This document shows, piece by piece, positions 33,319 to 43,323 of a stretch of DNA of 64,000 nt. The DNA lies in the NCBI GenBank assembly GCA_038850735.1, contig JAWCLO010000002.1, forward strand, positions 1-64,000. Reading direction: 5' to 3'. Source of the DNA: Methanomassiliicoccales archaeon. GTDB taxonomy: Archaea > Thermoplasmatota > Thermoplasmata > Methanomassiliicoccales > JACIVX01. The position numbers were made by a program, and so were the translations under genes. The notes beneath the pieces are model-generated. The model ran no database searches. It had not been told where the DNA came from and worked only from the letters and a program-made list of their open reading frames with translations. Positions within the stretch are counted from its first letter, which is position 1. Each line of letters begins with the position of its first letter.

Positions 33319-34626
33319 GTGCCAAGACTCTTTGGGTCATCCGGAATCAGAGGCATCGTACCTGGAGAGATTACAATCGACATGGCACTTGAGCTTGGTG
33401 CCTCAATCGGATCATGTTATGATAAAATTGCAGTTGGAAGAGATGTAAGAACAACGGGAGACATGCTCCGGGCTGCGCTTTCCTGTGGAATCTTGGCCTG
33501 TGGTGGCGATGTCTATGATGCGGGAATATTACCCACACCAACCCTTGCTCTTGCAACAAGAGATTATGATTGCGGCGTCATGTTGACAGCCTCACATAAC
33601 CCTCCTGAGTACAATGGCTTCAAATTTTGGAATAAAGATACTTCTCCATTTGATGATAACCAGATGGCAAAGATCGAGAAGCTCCTCTATAACAGGGAAT
33701 TCAGGTTTACTGATTGGAAAAATGTTGGAAAAGTGCATTTGCTAGATAGGGCGATCGAATCACATATTACACGAGTCGCAAAACTAGTGGGTAGCATTGA
33801 CTGCAAAGTTGTATTAGATTGCGGATGTGGTGCATCATCCCTTATCGGTCCTCGGCTACTTAGAGAGCTGGGATGTAAAGTTGTCACCATCAATGCTAAT
33901 CCCGATGGTTCCTTTCCTGGAAGATTGCCAGAACCTACTGAAGACCAGTTATCTTTGTTAAAGGCAACCGTTGTAAGAGAGGAGGCGGTTGTTGGAATTG
34001 CGCATGATGGCGATGGAGACCGAGTGGTTGTAGTGGACGAAATGGGCAAGTACATCGATGGAGATAAGATGCTAGGATTGCTGGGTTCGATGCTTGGTGA
34101 AAAGGGAGTTGTAACAACAATCGATTCGTCCATGATTATTGATGAAATGATAGGAGGAAAGATTATCAGAACGAGAGTTGGAGATACTTACGTCTCAAGC
34201 GCAATGAAACGAGAGGGATTAGAATTCGGCGGTGAACCATCAGGAACATATATCTATTCAGAAAATTCCCTATGCCCAGATGGAATATATTTCGCAGCTT
34301 TCATCGCAAAGATTGCTGCTGAGACCAAACTTTCTCATGCTATTAGTGAAATTCCAGATTTCCCGCGTAAACGCATTTCGTTTAATTTCGATCGATCAAA
34401 GCGAGGAGAAATTCAAAGAAGACTTGATGATCAGATGGCCATAATCGAATGTGATGAACTGATTTCACTCGATGGATATCGCGTTCAGTATGAAGATGGG
34501 TGGTTCCTTATACGTCTCTCGGGCACTGAGCCCAAACTGAGAATTACTGCGGAGGCTCGAACTCCCGATGGATTAGATAGGATAATGGATATCTCAACAG
34601 CTATAGTGAAAAGGTGCATTACATGA
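33319..34626 (+). CDS. glmM: Phosphoglucosamine mutase (alpha-D-phosphohexomutase), paralogue 2
   Basis: 435 aa with the phosphohexomutase motifs RLFGSSGIRGIVPGE, TASHNPPEYNGFKFW (phosphoserine), HDGDGDRV (Mg2+), GGEPSGTYI and RLSGTEPKLRITAEA. The GPSG-like GGEPSG loop and the adjacent GlmU-like gene support glucosamine-6-phosphate to glucosamine-1-phosphate conversion for UDP-GlcNAc synthesis. GTG start at 33319; no strong ribosome site. The stop overlaps the next start (ATGA at 34623), so the two enzymes are co-translated. It is a second copy relative to the gene at 16796, about half similar by eye. The GlmM assignment rests on context more than on specificity residues. Confidence 0.9.
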   Translation: MPRLFGSSGIRGIVPGEITIDMALELGASIGSCYDKIAVGRDVRTTGDMLRAALSCGILACGGDVYDAGILPTPTLALATRDYDCGVMLTASHNPPEYNGFKFWNKDTSPFDDNQMAKIEKLLYNREFRFTDWKNVGKVHLLDRAIESHITRVAKLVGSIDCKVVLDCGCGASSLIGPRLLRELGCKVVTINANPDGSFPGRLPEPTEDQLSLLKATVVREEAVVGIAHDGDGDRVVVVDEMGKYIDGDKMLGLLGSMLGEKGVVTTIDSSMIIDEMIGGKIIRTRVGDTYVSSAMKREGLEFGGEPSGTYIYSENSLCPDGIYFAAFIAKIAAETKLSHAISEIPDFPRKRISFNFDRSKRGEIQRRLDDQMAIIECDELISLDGYRVQYEDGWFLIRLSGTEPKLRITAEARTPDGLDRIMDISTAIVKRCIT

Positions 34627-35849
34627 GGGCTTTAGTGTTAGCAGCCGGTGAAGGTACACGGTTAAGACCCTTAACTTCGAATACTCCAAAGCCGCTTCTA
34701 CTCGTCGCAGGCAAACCATTCTTGAGCCATCTTTTCTCTTCGGTCAAGGAAGTTGGTATAAATAAGATAACCCTCCTGGTAGGTTGGCGAAGCAATAGGA
34801 TCAAAGAATACTATGGCGATGGCAAGAGCGTCGGGATTTCTATTGGCTACCTAGAACAGGAGAAGCGGATGGGGACTGCCCATGCCGTAGGCATTGCCGA
34901 ACGGGTGATGACAGAAAGCTTCCTTTGCATCAATGGCGATGTGGTAATCTCACCAGATGACATAAAGGAAATGATGAAACTACATTCAAAACATAATGCA
35001 ATAGTTATTGGTGCGGTAGCTGTGGATGACCCAGGCAGATTCGGTGTTCTAGAGACACACGAAGATAAACTGAAGAAGATCGTGGAGAAACCTAAGAAGC
35101 CGACTTCTAATCTTGTCAATGCCGGCATATTTGTTTTTACCCCTGAGATATTTGACTGGATTAGAAAAACAGGTCTATCTCCGCGAGGAGAATTTGAGAT
35201 CACAGATACCCTTAGCATGATAGCAGCAACGGAGGACCTGTATGTCTATCCACTGAAGGGTGAATGGATTGATGTGGGACAGCCTTGGGATCTCCTGCTA
35301 GCAAATGAGATACTCATGAAGAGAGTCGCACACTCTATTCAAGGGGACGTGGAAGAAGGGGTACATCTAATAGGAAACGTTGTCATAGAGCAGGGTGCTA
35401 GAGTAAGAAGCGGTAGCTATATTGAAGGGCCAGTTTATATATCCAAAGGATGTGATATCGGCCCCAATTGCTACTTACGGCCTTTTACTTGCTTAGGAAA
35501 CGATGTACGAGTTGGCAGTGCTGTAGAAATAAAAAATTCTATTGTCATGAACAGAACCCATGTTTCCCACCATAATTATGTAGGGGATAGTGTCATCGGA
35601 GAACGATGCAACCTGGGGGCTGGGACAAAAATCGCTAATCTTAGATTTGATAATAAAACGATTAAAATGACAGTTAACGGTGAACTGATCGATACGGGCA
35701 GGAGAAAGCTTGGTGCCATAATCGGCGATGATGTTAAAACAGGCATCAATAGCATGATTAATGCAGGAACGATTATTGGGGAATCAAGCATAATTGGCCC
35801 AGGTGCTCTGGTTAAGGGAGTAATTGGACCGCGAAGTAAAGTCTTCTAG
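34623..35849 (+). CDS. GlmU-like bifunctional sugar-1-phosphate nucleotidyltransferase/acetyltransferase
   Basis: 408 aa with an N-terminal nucleotidyltransferase (LAAGEGTRLRPLTSNTPKPL, then GTAHAVG, INGDVVIS, VEKP and NAGIFVFTP). A C-terminal left-handed beta helix follows from hexapeptide repeats (VHLIGNVVIEQGARVRSGSY to VIGPRSKVF), with NLGAGTKIANL and RRKLGAIIGDDVKTGINSMI typical of the acetyltransferase active site. Archaeal proteins of this type convert glucosamine-1-phosphate to UDP-GlcNAc. The ATG at 34623 overlaps the glmM stop. Together the two genes complete UDP-GlcNAc synthesis from glucosamine-6-phosphate, feeding N-glycosylation or envelope glycans. Confidence 0.91.
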   Translation: MRALVLAAGEGTRLRPLTSNTPKPLLLVAGKPFLSHLFSSVKEVGINKITLLVGWRSNRIKEYYGDGKSVGISIGYLEQEKRMGTAHAVGIAERVMTESFLCINGDVVISPDDIKEMMKLHSKHNAIVIGAVAVDDPGRFGVLETHEDKLKKIVEKPKKPTSNLVNAGIFVFTPEIFDWIRKTGLSPRGEFEITDTLSMIAATEDLYVYPLKGEWIDVGQPWDLLLANEILMKRVAHSIQGDVEEGVHLIGNVVIEQGARVRSGSYIEGPVYISKGCDIGPNCYLRPFTCLGNDVRVGSAVEIKNSIVMNRTHVSHHNYVGDSVIGERCNLGAGTKIANLRFDNKTIKMTVNGELIDTGRRKLGAIIGDDVKTGINSMINAGTIIGESSIIGPGALVKGVIGPRSKVF

Positions 35850-35852
35850 AAT

Positions 35853-36245
35853 TTATTCACGGATGACTTCGAGATCGAAAACATTGCCATTCCTATCATA
35901 TGCTTTCCAACTATTCATGTTAAAAGGCGCACAAGTGATCAGATGAACATATCCAAACCGACTAAACATTTGAATATCCGCCTCAGATGGCAAATTGCTG
36001 AACGACGGATGCGAATGAACTGTTCCTACAACAGAAAAATCGATAGGGAGCATGTGCAGGCGTAGAAGGCCCGACTGTTCACCGGAAATTGTCCCGGGGA
36101 GCAGGAGTATCTCTGTTATGATTCCCTTTTCCGCTCTGAGAAGAGCGACAAATTCATTCGGAAAGCTATTCCTAGCCGCTTCGTTGATTGTATCAATTAC
36201 CGCCTCATCAATTCCCCATACACGCTTCTTCTTTTCTTTATTCAT
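35853..36245 (-). CDS. JAMM/MPN+ family metalloprotease-like protein
   Basis: 130 aa with a complete JAMM zinc-peptidase motif. HSHPSFSNLPSEAD gives HxH-x7-S-x2-D, and an upstream Glu (PNEFVALL) is the catalytic acid. JAMM proteins remove ubiquitin-like modifiers, such as archaeal SAMPs, from targets. Here the gene is the last of three overlapping minus-strand genes (IMPase, NAD kinase, JAMM), with a 4-bp ATGA overlap with NAD kinase. Why an isopeptidase sits with NADP metabolism is unclear; it might simply be co-expressed. The N-terminus is Lys rich (MNKEKKKRVWG). The motif-based family call is strong and the substrate is unknown. Confidence 0.9.
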   Translation of the reverse strand: MNKEKKKRVWGIDEAVIDTINEAARNSFPNEFVALLRAEKGIITEILLLPGTISGEQSGLLRLHMLPIDFSVVGTVHSHPSFSNLPSEADIQMFSRFGYVHLITCAPFNMNSWKAYDRNGNVFDLEVIRE

Positions 36246-37048
36246 ATCGAACCCATAAGTTTTTCTCGCATTTTGGAGTAGAAACTACGGCCAAATCCGA
36301 TGAATTTTGCCTTCTTTTCTGAGGCAGCTAACTCGACGACTTCTTCCCCGCTCATTTCGTATGATTCCTGTCCATCAACTACACATACACACGGCTTCGG
36401 TCTTGTTAATCGAATCTTGATATGGCTCGAAGCGGGAACGACAAGGGGTTTTGCAGCAAATTTGAAAGGCGCCATAGGTGCAATTACAAAAGCGTTGACT
36501 CGCGGATCCAATATTGATGCTCCGACGCTCATCGCATAGCACGTTGAACCTGTTGGGGTCGCAACGATAATGCCGTCAGCCCTTACGTCCACAACAAGCT
36601 GATCATCCACGAACACCTCAAACTGCCTTATTTTTGCGATGTTTGCCGTATGAATCACTGTTTCATTCATTGCGTCGTAAAGCCTTTTTCCGCCAACAAC
36701 CGTTTTGAGTTTAAGTCTCTCTTCTATGAGGTACTCGCCAGCGAGAATTTTCCGAATCCCTTCTTCTAACATATCTGCGCCCACTTCAGTAAGGAATCCA
36801 AGAACCCCGGCATTAACCCCAAAAATTGGAGAGTCGTTGCGCTGTAGTGATCGTAGAATTGTGCCATCCCCGCCAACAGTGATGAGTATATCTACATTCA
36901 TATTTTCAATTCGGTATCCTGCATGCCCCAATTTCTGGGCAACCTCCCTTTCCAGCAATACCTCATGTCCAGACAAGAGATCTACAATCTTCTTGCATAT
37001 GTTAAGAGCGTCCGGAACATCGACATTCGCCGTAATACCAAATTTCAG
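36242..37048 (-). CDS. nadK: NAD kinase, apparent CTG start
   Basis: Phosphorylates NAD to NADP. Motifs: ITVGGDGTILRSL (the GGDG nucleotide site), VNAGVLGFLTEV, NETVIHTANIAKI, DGIIVATPTGSTCYAMSVGA, PMAPFKF and VVDGQ. Its nearest ATG-like start candidates (TTG 36976) would remove the first Rossmann strand. In frame upstream lies KFGITANVDVPDALNICKK, which is the expected beginning. The only codon at the right place is CTG at 37048-37046, with a perfect GGAGGTGAT 3-4 nt upstream and overlapping the TGA of the preceding phosphatase as CTGA. From there the protein is 268 aa, a normal length. The non-canonical start is inferred. Confidence 0.88.
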   Translation of the reverse strand: MKFGITANVDVPDALNICKKIVDLLSGHEVLLEREVAQKLGHAGYRIENMNVDILITVGGDGTILRSLQRNDSPIFGVNAGVLGFLTEVGADMLEEGIRKILAGEYLIEERLKLKTVVGGKRLYDAMNETVIHTANIAKIRQFEVFVDDQLVVDVRADGIIVATPTGSTCYAMSVGASILDPRVNAFVIAPMAPFKFAAKPLVVPASSHIKIRLTRPKPCVCVVDGQESYEMSGEEVVELAASEKKAKFIGFGRSFYSKMREKLMGSI

Positions 37049-37818
37049 ATGATCACCTCCTTTACAGCACGGTCTCCAAATGCAAGAAAATTACTTCTTG
37101 CTGAGAGATCAAACGGCATGTCCAAGGGTTCACCGCTAAGCGTCACGACATCACCACCTGCTTCCCTCAATATCAGTGCACTAGCGGCGATATCGAATAC
37201 GCGAATAGACTTCTCGCGCACTTCGCAATTCATGTAATAGGCATCAACCCTCCCATCAGCTACCATGCACATTTCCAGCGATGCACAACCTAGCGATCGT
37301 GTCTTTACAGATTTGCGGGCGACGATCAGTGTATCTGGATGGGAATACATACCCATATATACAAGAAAAGTTGACCTTGTACGATCAAAACTCTTTGTGC
37401 TAATTTTTTTCCCATCCAAGACCGCACCTTTGCCCCTTTCGGCGTAATAAGTTTGACCCGTTACGATGTTCCTCACAAGACCAAATTCGATATCACTGAG
37501 TGATGAGGTTCCAATGGCAAGCGATACGCTGTAAAAGGGAATTCCCAAAATTGCATTATGAGTGCCATCTACAGGATCAATCACGAGCGTTTTTTCATAT
37601 CCCCTATCAAGATATCCAATTTCCTCGCTGAGAATATTAAACGGTAGATCTCTCTCTTCAATGAACTGCAGAATCGCATCTTCTGCAACCTTATCTATCT
37701 TGCAGGTAGGAGTTCCATCTGCTCCAATGCATATTTCTTTGCCCCTTTCAAAGGATTCTGGAAGAGAGACAATATCATTAGATACCTTGCAGGCGATACT
37801 CTCGAGTATTTCGCGCAT
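37045..37818 (-). CDS. Inositol monophosphatase family phosphatase (FBPase or NADP phosphatase)
   Basis: 257 aa with the Mg2+-dependent, Li-sensitive phosphatase fold. Motifs are LSEEIG, VIDPVDGTHNAILGIPFY (D-x-x-D-G-T/S) and RVFDIAASALILREAGG (the C-terminal Asp ligand). Archaeal members act as fructose-1,6-bisphosphatase and inositol monophosphatase. In Methanocaldococcus jannaschii a homologous domain is fused to NAD kinase and hydrolyses NADP. Here it is encoded immediately before NAD kinase with overlapping stop and start codons. That favours an NADP phosphatase or balanced NAD/NADP role, though gluconeogenesis remains possible. AGGAGGTGAT at its very end is the ribosome site of the next gene. 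Confidence 0.9.
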   Translation of the reverse strand: MREILESIACKVSNDIVSLPESFERGKEICIGADGTPTCKIDKVAEDAILQFIEERDLPFNILSEEIGYLDRGYEKTLVIDPVDGTHNAILGIPFYSVSLAIGTSSLSDIEFGLVRNIVTGQTYYAERGKGAVLDGKKISTKSFDRTRSTFLVYMGMYSHPDTLIVARKSVKTRSLGCASLEMCMVADGRVDAYYMNCEVREKSIRVFDIAASALILREAGGDVVTLSGEPLDMPFDLSARSNFLAFGDRAVKEVII

Positions 37819-38119
37819 CTTCTTTCAGAACGTAATTCGTTGCTTAATAGCTTTGTTTAATCGCTAAGTCTGACTCGCGAAAAAGCAATTGCATGAAAAG
37901 AGCGGTGATTTGTATAGACCTTCACTTGAATCTCTGATGATGTAGATCTACCATTGCGTCGGATTGAAGAATATGCAGATCGCTCTTAATTCGAATGGAA
38001 AGCATAATTTCGAGACAAATGCCTGGGCCAATTCTGCTCGCATCTCAAAAGCTACTCTTTTCAAAAAGGGATCAGTGACGTAGTAGAGTTTAAAAATCAT
38101 TAGGTACTCAGAATACTTG
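37819..38119. other. Intergenic stretch with divergent promoters
   Basis: Divergent spacer between the IMPase-NAD kinase-JAMM operon (minus) and the fibrillarin operon (plus). TTTAAAAAT at 38089-38097 is a good TATA box for fibrillarin, listed separately. A minus-strand frame crossing into fibrillarin (37948-38211) shows no family features. Confidence 0.5.
38089..38097 (+). promoter_or_regulatory. Putative TATA box for the fibrillarin gene
   Basis: TTTAAAAAT centred ~27 bp before ATG 38120, the standard distance to the transcription start. It suggests a leaderless mRNA starting at that ATG. Confidence 0.5.
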
Positions 38120-38791
38120 ATGGAAAACATCATGGTTCTTCGCAATACAGCATTCCCAGGCGTTTTCACCGATTCGGAGAATCTATACACCAGGAACCTC
38201 ACTCCATCCATGAAGGTTTACGGCGAGCGGTTGATATGTTATGGAGGCCATGAGTATAGAGAGTGGGCGATACGGAGGAGTAAATTAGCTGCTTATCTAA
38301 AACTAGGAGGGTCTTTTTTTCCGTTTAATGATCAATCGAAAGTTTTGTATTTAGGTGCGGCAAGTGGCACCACAGCATCACATATTTCAGACATCGTGAC
38401 TAATGGCAAGGTGTACTGCGTTGAAATATCCCCTCGATCATTCCGTGATCTGCTACTACTTTGTAATAAGCGAAAGAACATGATCCCCATACTTGCCGAT
38501 GCGAATAAACCAGAATTCTACCAGATGATAGTCGGTGATGTTGATGTTGTGTATCAAGATGTCGCGCAGAAGGACCAAGTATCCATCTTCCTCAAAAACA
38601 TGCGGTTATTTAAGGCCCAATCTGGTTTGATCTCCGTTAAATCGAGATCTGAAGATGTGACACGAAAACCTAATGAAATTTATGAGGAGGTGGCAAGTAG
38701 AATTCGATCTGACGGAATGATATTAATTGAGATGCTTCCGCTAGATCCTTTCGAGAAGGATCACGCAATGATCGCGGTGAGAAGAAAATGA
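38120..38791 (+). CDS. flpA: Fibrillarin-like rRNA/tRNA 2'-O-methyltransferase
   Basis: The SAM-dependent methyltransferase of box C/D sRNPs. AFPGVFTDSENLYTRNLTPS and VYGERLICYGGHEYREW form the N-terminal domain. VLYLGAASGTTASHISDI is the SAM-binding glycine loop, YCVEISPRSFRDLL follows, and YQDVAQKDQ holds the catalytic Asp of the K-D-K-H set. SVKSRS supplies the Lys and MLPLDPFEKDHAM the C-terminal Lys/His. 223 aa is normal. It overlaps the NUDIX gene (ATGA at 38788). Its usual operon partner nop5 lies ~24 kb upstream, next to aIF5A. ATG 38120 is chosen from TATA-box distance; ATG 38132 would remove four residues. Confidence 0.95.
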   Translation: MENIMVLRNTAFPGVFTDSENLYTRNLTPSMKVYGERLICYGGHEYREWAIRRSKLAAYLKLGGSFFPFNDQSKVLYLGAASGTTASHISDIVTNGKVYCVEISPRSFRDLLLLCNKRKNMIPILADANKPEFYQMIVGDVDVVYQDVAQKDQVSIFLKNMRLFKAQSGLISVKSRSEDVTRKPNEIYEEVASRIRSDGMILIEMLPLDPFEKDHAMIAVRRK

Positions 38792-39147
38792 GACTGGTTA
38801 TTGCAGTCGCCGTTCAGGATTCACGATTTCTGCTTGTTTATAATCCAAAAAGAAAGGGATGGGAATTCCCCGGTGGCGTTGTTGAAGAAGATGAGACCGA
38901 CAGAGAAGCATGCGTTCGAGAATTTAGGGAAGAGGTTGGTTTTGATTTTATCCCTACACACGAGATCAAAACTATGCAATTCACACTTTACATAGGAAAA
39001 ATGGGAAAAAATATTGGTAAGGGGGAAATGAAATGGTCTTTCTTCGAGGAACTGCCTGAAAATATGGCATTTCCACGTGCCGAATACATCACAATTCTAA
39101 AAGAAATTCGTAATTTGAAAAAGGAAAATCCATTAATGAAATTTTGA
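38788..39147 (+). CDS. NUDIX hydrolase
   Basis: 119 aa with an exact NUDIX box (G-x5-E-x7-REUxEExGU) spanning GVVEEDETDREACVREFREE and VGF. It hydrolyses nucleoside diphosphates linked to other moieties and often cleans damaged nucleotides or caps. The ATG overlaps the fibrillarin stop, giving translational coupling. That could hint at a role in RNA metabolism such as 5'-end or modified-nucleotide processing, but there is no direct evidence. WEFPGG before the box and a short C-terminal helical tail complete a minimal domain. Confidence 0.88.
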   Translation: MRLVIAVAVQDSRFLLVYNPKRKGWEFPGGVVEEDETDREACVREFREEVGFDFIPTHEIKTMQFTLYIGKMGKNIGKGEMKWSFFEELPENMAFPRAEYITILKEIRNLKKENPLMKF

Positions 39148-39323
39148 GAATCACTTAAACAAAGATATGAATAGAACTTTCTGGTCATATTTGTGTTTAC
39201 ACTACAAGATCAAGTATACGAATAGCATTACTTCAGGAATCGACATCGTAAATCCAGGTGGATGTGCATCGACTATAAAATGATTGGCCGGATGAGCAAG
39301 CGGATATAATTCATACGGTGAAA

Positions 39324-39332
39324 CTTAAATAC
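39324..39332 (+). promoter_or_regulatory. Putative TATA box for the S15 operon
   Basis: CTTAAATAC ~65 bp before the S15 start, allowing a ~35-nt leader with the ribosome site TTGGAGG (39379-39385). Pattern-based. Confidence 0.4.
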
Positions 39333-39392
39333 TACAACATGAATTGGCGAATGCTTCGCTCTTAGAGTGGCTCGTTAATTTGGAGGATTAAA

Positions 39393-39848
39393 ATGGCTCG
39401 AATCCACGCCAGAAGAAGAGGAAAATCTGGTTCAAAAAGACCGCTGATCAAGAAGAATCCAGAGTGGGTTCCCATAGGTAAAGATGAGGTCGAAAAACTC
39501 ATTGTAAAGCTTGCGAGAGATGGACTGACAACAGCAAGGATTGGTATAGTACTACGTGATAATTACGCCGTACCGAGTGTAAAGCTAGCGACCGGGAAAA
39601 GCATTTCTCAGATACTAAGAGAAAACGGTCTGACCCCCGAAATTCCCGAAGATCTTGCTGCCCTCATGAAAAAGGCCATCAATGTAGATTTGCACTTGGC
39701 CCAAAACCGCAAGGACTTTGGCGCAAAACGAGGACTCCAGCTGGTCGAATCAAAAATCAGGAGGCTAATTAAGTACTATAAGAGAATAGGCGCCCTCCCT
39801 GGAAATTGGACATATTCACTCAAGACCGCGGAGCTTCAGATTGAGTGA
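39393..39848 (+). CDS. rps15: Small ribosomal subunit protein uS15 (archaeal S15)
   Basis: 151 aa, the archaeal/eukaryotic-type S15 (S13e relative). The N-terminal extension MARIHARRRGKSGSKRPLIK is followed by the four-helix core with LAQNRKDFGAKRGLQLVESK, which contacts 16S rRNA helix 22. It ends KYYKRIGALPGNWTYSLKTA, a hallmark of this protein. TTGGAGG sits 7 nt before the ATG. A DHH nuclease gene follows by 5 bp, an arrangement seen in many euryarchaea. Intact. Confidence 0.97.
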   Translation: MARIHARRRGKSGSKRPLIKKNPEWVPIGKDEVEKLIVKLARDGLTTARIGIVLRDNYAVPSVKLATGKSISQILRENGLTPEIPEDLAALMKKAINVDLHLAQNRKDFGAKRGLQLVESKIRRLIKYYKRIGALPGNWTYSLKTAELQIE

Positions 39849-39853
39849 GATGA

Positions 39854-42195
<2,342 letters not shown>

Positions 42196-42220
42196 TCAAA
42201 CGTCTCCGAGCTCAAAGCAT

Positions 42221-42469
42221 TTAATCTTCCTTTGATGAGAGTGCAAGACTATTTAGTTTATTCAGAATCGGAATGGCACCTTCAATGATTTCATCATCTA
42301 CAACTAGAATAGGAACATTTCTGTTGAGGATTTCGAAATACGCAGCCTCTGCGAGACCTTCAGGCGAGGCCGTATCTACAATATTTACACTGAGATTCCT
42401 AGGTATTCGTTCTTTGACAAATTCGCATTTTTGGCAACCCGGCTTCGTAAACAATAGAATCTCTGGCAT
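42221..42469 (-). CDS. Glutaredoxin-like redoxin
   Basis: 82 aa with a thioredoxin-fold half: PEILLFTKPGCQKCEFVKER holds a CQKC redox pair at residues ~12-15, followed by a cis-Pro loop NVPILVVDDEII. The length and CxxC spacing resemble NrdH-like redoxins and small archaeal glutaredoxins. It would shuttle electrons from a thioredoxin-reductase-like partner or serve ribonucleotide reductase. No direct operon partner is evident other than kae1 downstream. The C-terminal tail is Ser/Glu rich. Confidence 0.82.
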   Translation of the reverse strand: MPEILLFTKPGCQKCEFVKERIPRNLSVNIVDTASPEGLAEAAYFEILNRNVPILVVDDEIIEGAIPILNKLNSLALSSKED

Positions 42470-42785
42470 CTAGATCAGGTGAGTGAAATCTGCTCATTAC
42501 ATTAATATCTTGCGATGCTGAGGCATAATGGTAGCTTTTTTCTGGAATTCTTTACAACACCACGTACCATGAAGTCGTGTTTTTCCATTCGAGAACGCGT
42601 TAAGTGATGAATATGAACCATCGGGTTGACACAAAGAAATCTTGAATCGCTGCTTAGACCTAAGCTAGCATGGTTGTTCTGGGAGGTTAAAACCCTGTCG
42701 ATGTGCATATCCACGAGGTAAGGATTAGTCCTTCTTTCAAGGGCGAAAGGAATATAGCATCGAATTAATATTTTCCAAAGCCAAA
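42470..42785. other. Intergenic stretch upstream of tRNA-Val(GAC)
   Basis: No supportable gene; a 70-codon minus-strand frame (42502-42714) lacks a ribosome site or motif. The 20 bp before the tRNA are AT rich (AATTAATATTTT), compatible with a TATA box for the tRNA. Confidence 0.5.
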
Positions 42786-42879
42786 GGGCTCATGGTCTAG
42801 TGGTTATGACGTCGCCTTGACATCCTCTTTTTGGAGGTCAGAACGGCGAAGTTCCCCGGTTCGAATCCGGGTGAGCCCA
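42786..42879 (+). tRNA. tRNA-Val (anticodon GAC) with 21-nt intron
   Basis: Same body as tRNA-Val(CAC) at 5734, with the mature anticodon loop TTGACAC. The intron at 42823-42843 (position 37/38) forms a bulge-helix-bulge. Loop TTGA pairs with intron TCAG (one U-G), with bulges CAT and AAC, and the intron interior is a CCTCT/GGAGG hairpin with a T4 loop. CCA is not encoded. Confidence 0.96.
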
Positions 42880-43073
42880 CTTACAGCAATTCAGAAAGAT
42901 CCTTGAATTCCTCATTTCCTTGTGATTGGATAAATGCTATTGTTGTATCTACACAACTTGATCTGGACTAGCATATTTGCATCCCTTATAGAAGGAAACG
43001 CCTATATCTTTTACGAGAAAGTGGAATGAGAGGCTGGTTCATAAAAGCTCGCCAATGAAATTAATCAAAATGA

Positions 43074-43146
43074 TGGACCGGGCGAGATTTGAACTCGCGA
43101 CCTCTACCATGCCAAGATAGCGATCTTCCAGCTGATCTACCGGCCC
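43074..43146 (-). tRNA. tRNA-Ala (anticodon GGC)
   Basis: 73 nt on the minus strand. Acceptor GGGCCGG/CCGGTCC contains the G3-U70 wobble that defines alanine identity. Anticodon stem CTATC/GGTAG with loop TTGGCAT. Discriminator A, no intron, CCA not encoded. Confidence 0.95.
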
Positions 43147-43323
43147 ATGCAACTGCTCCAATAGGATTTTCGATATTAAACTTTATCATCGCGTACCACG
43201 AATTCATTAGCCAGTTATTGTGTAAATAATGCTTGTTTAATGATGACATTGTAATAAATGAAGATTTCATTCATCCTGAGGTACTCGATCAAGATAAGCG
43301 GAAACATTTTTTGCAGCTGATAA

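Noticed and set aside
42604-42660. GTGATGA in the spacer before tRNA-Val, a perfect C-box match.
   Set aside because: No CUGA D box follows within the length of an archaeal C/D sRNA.
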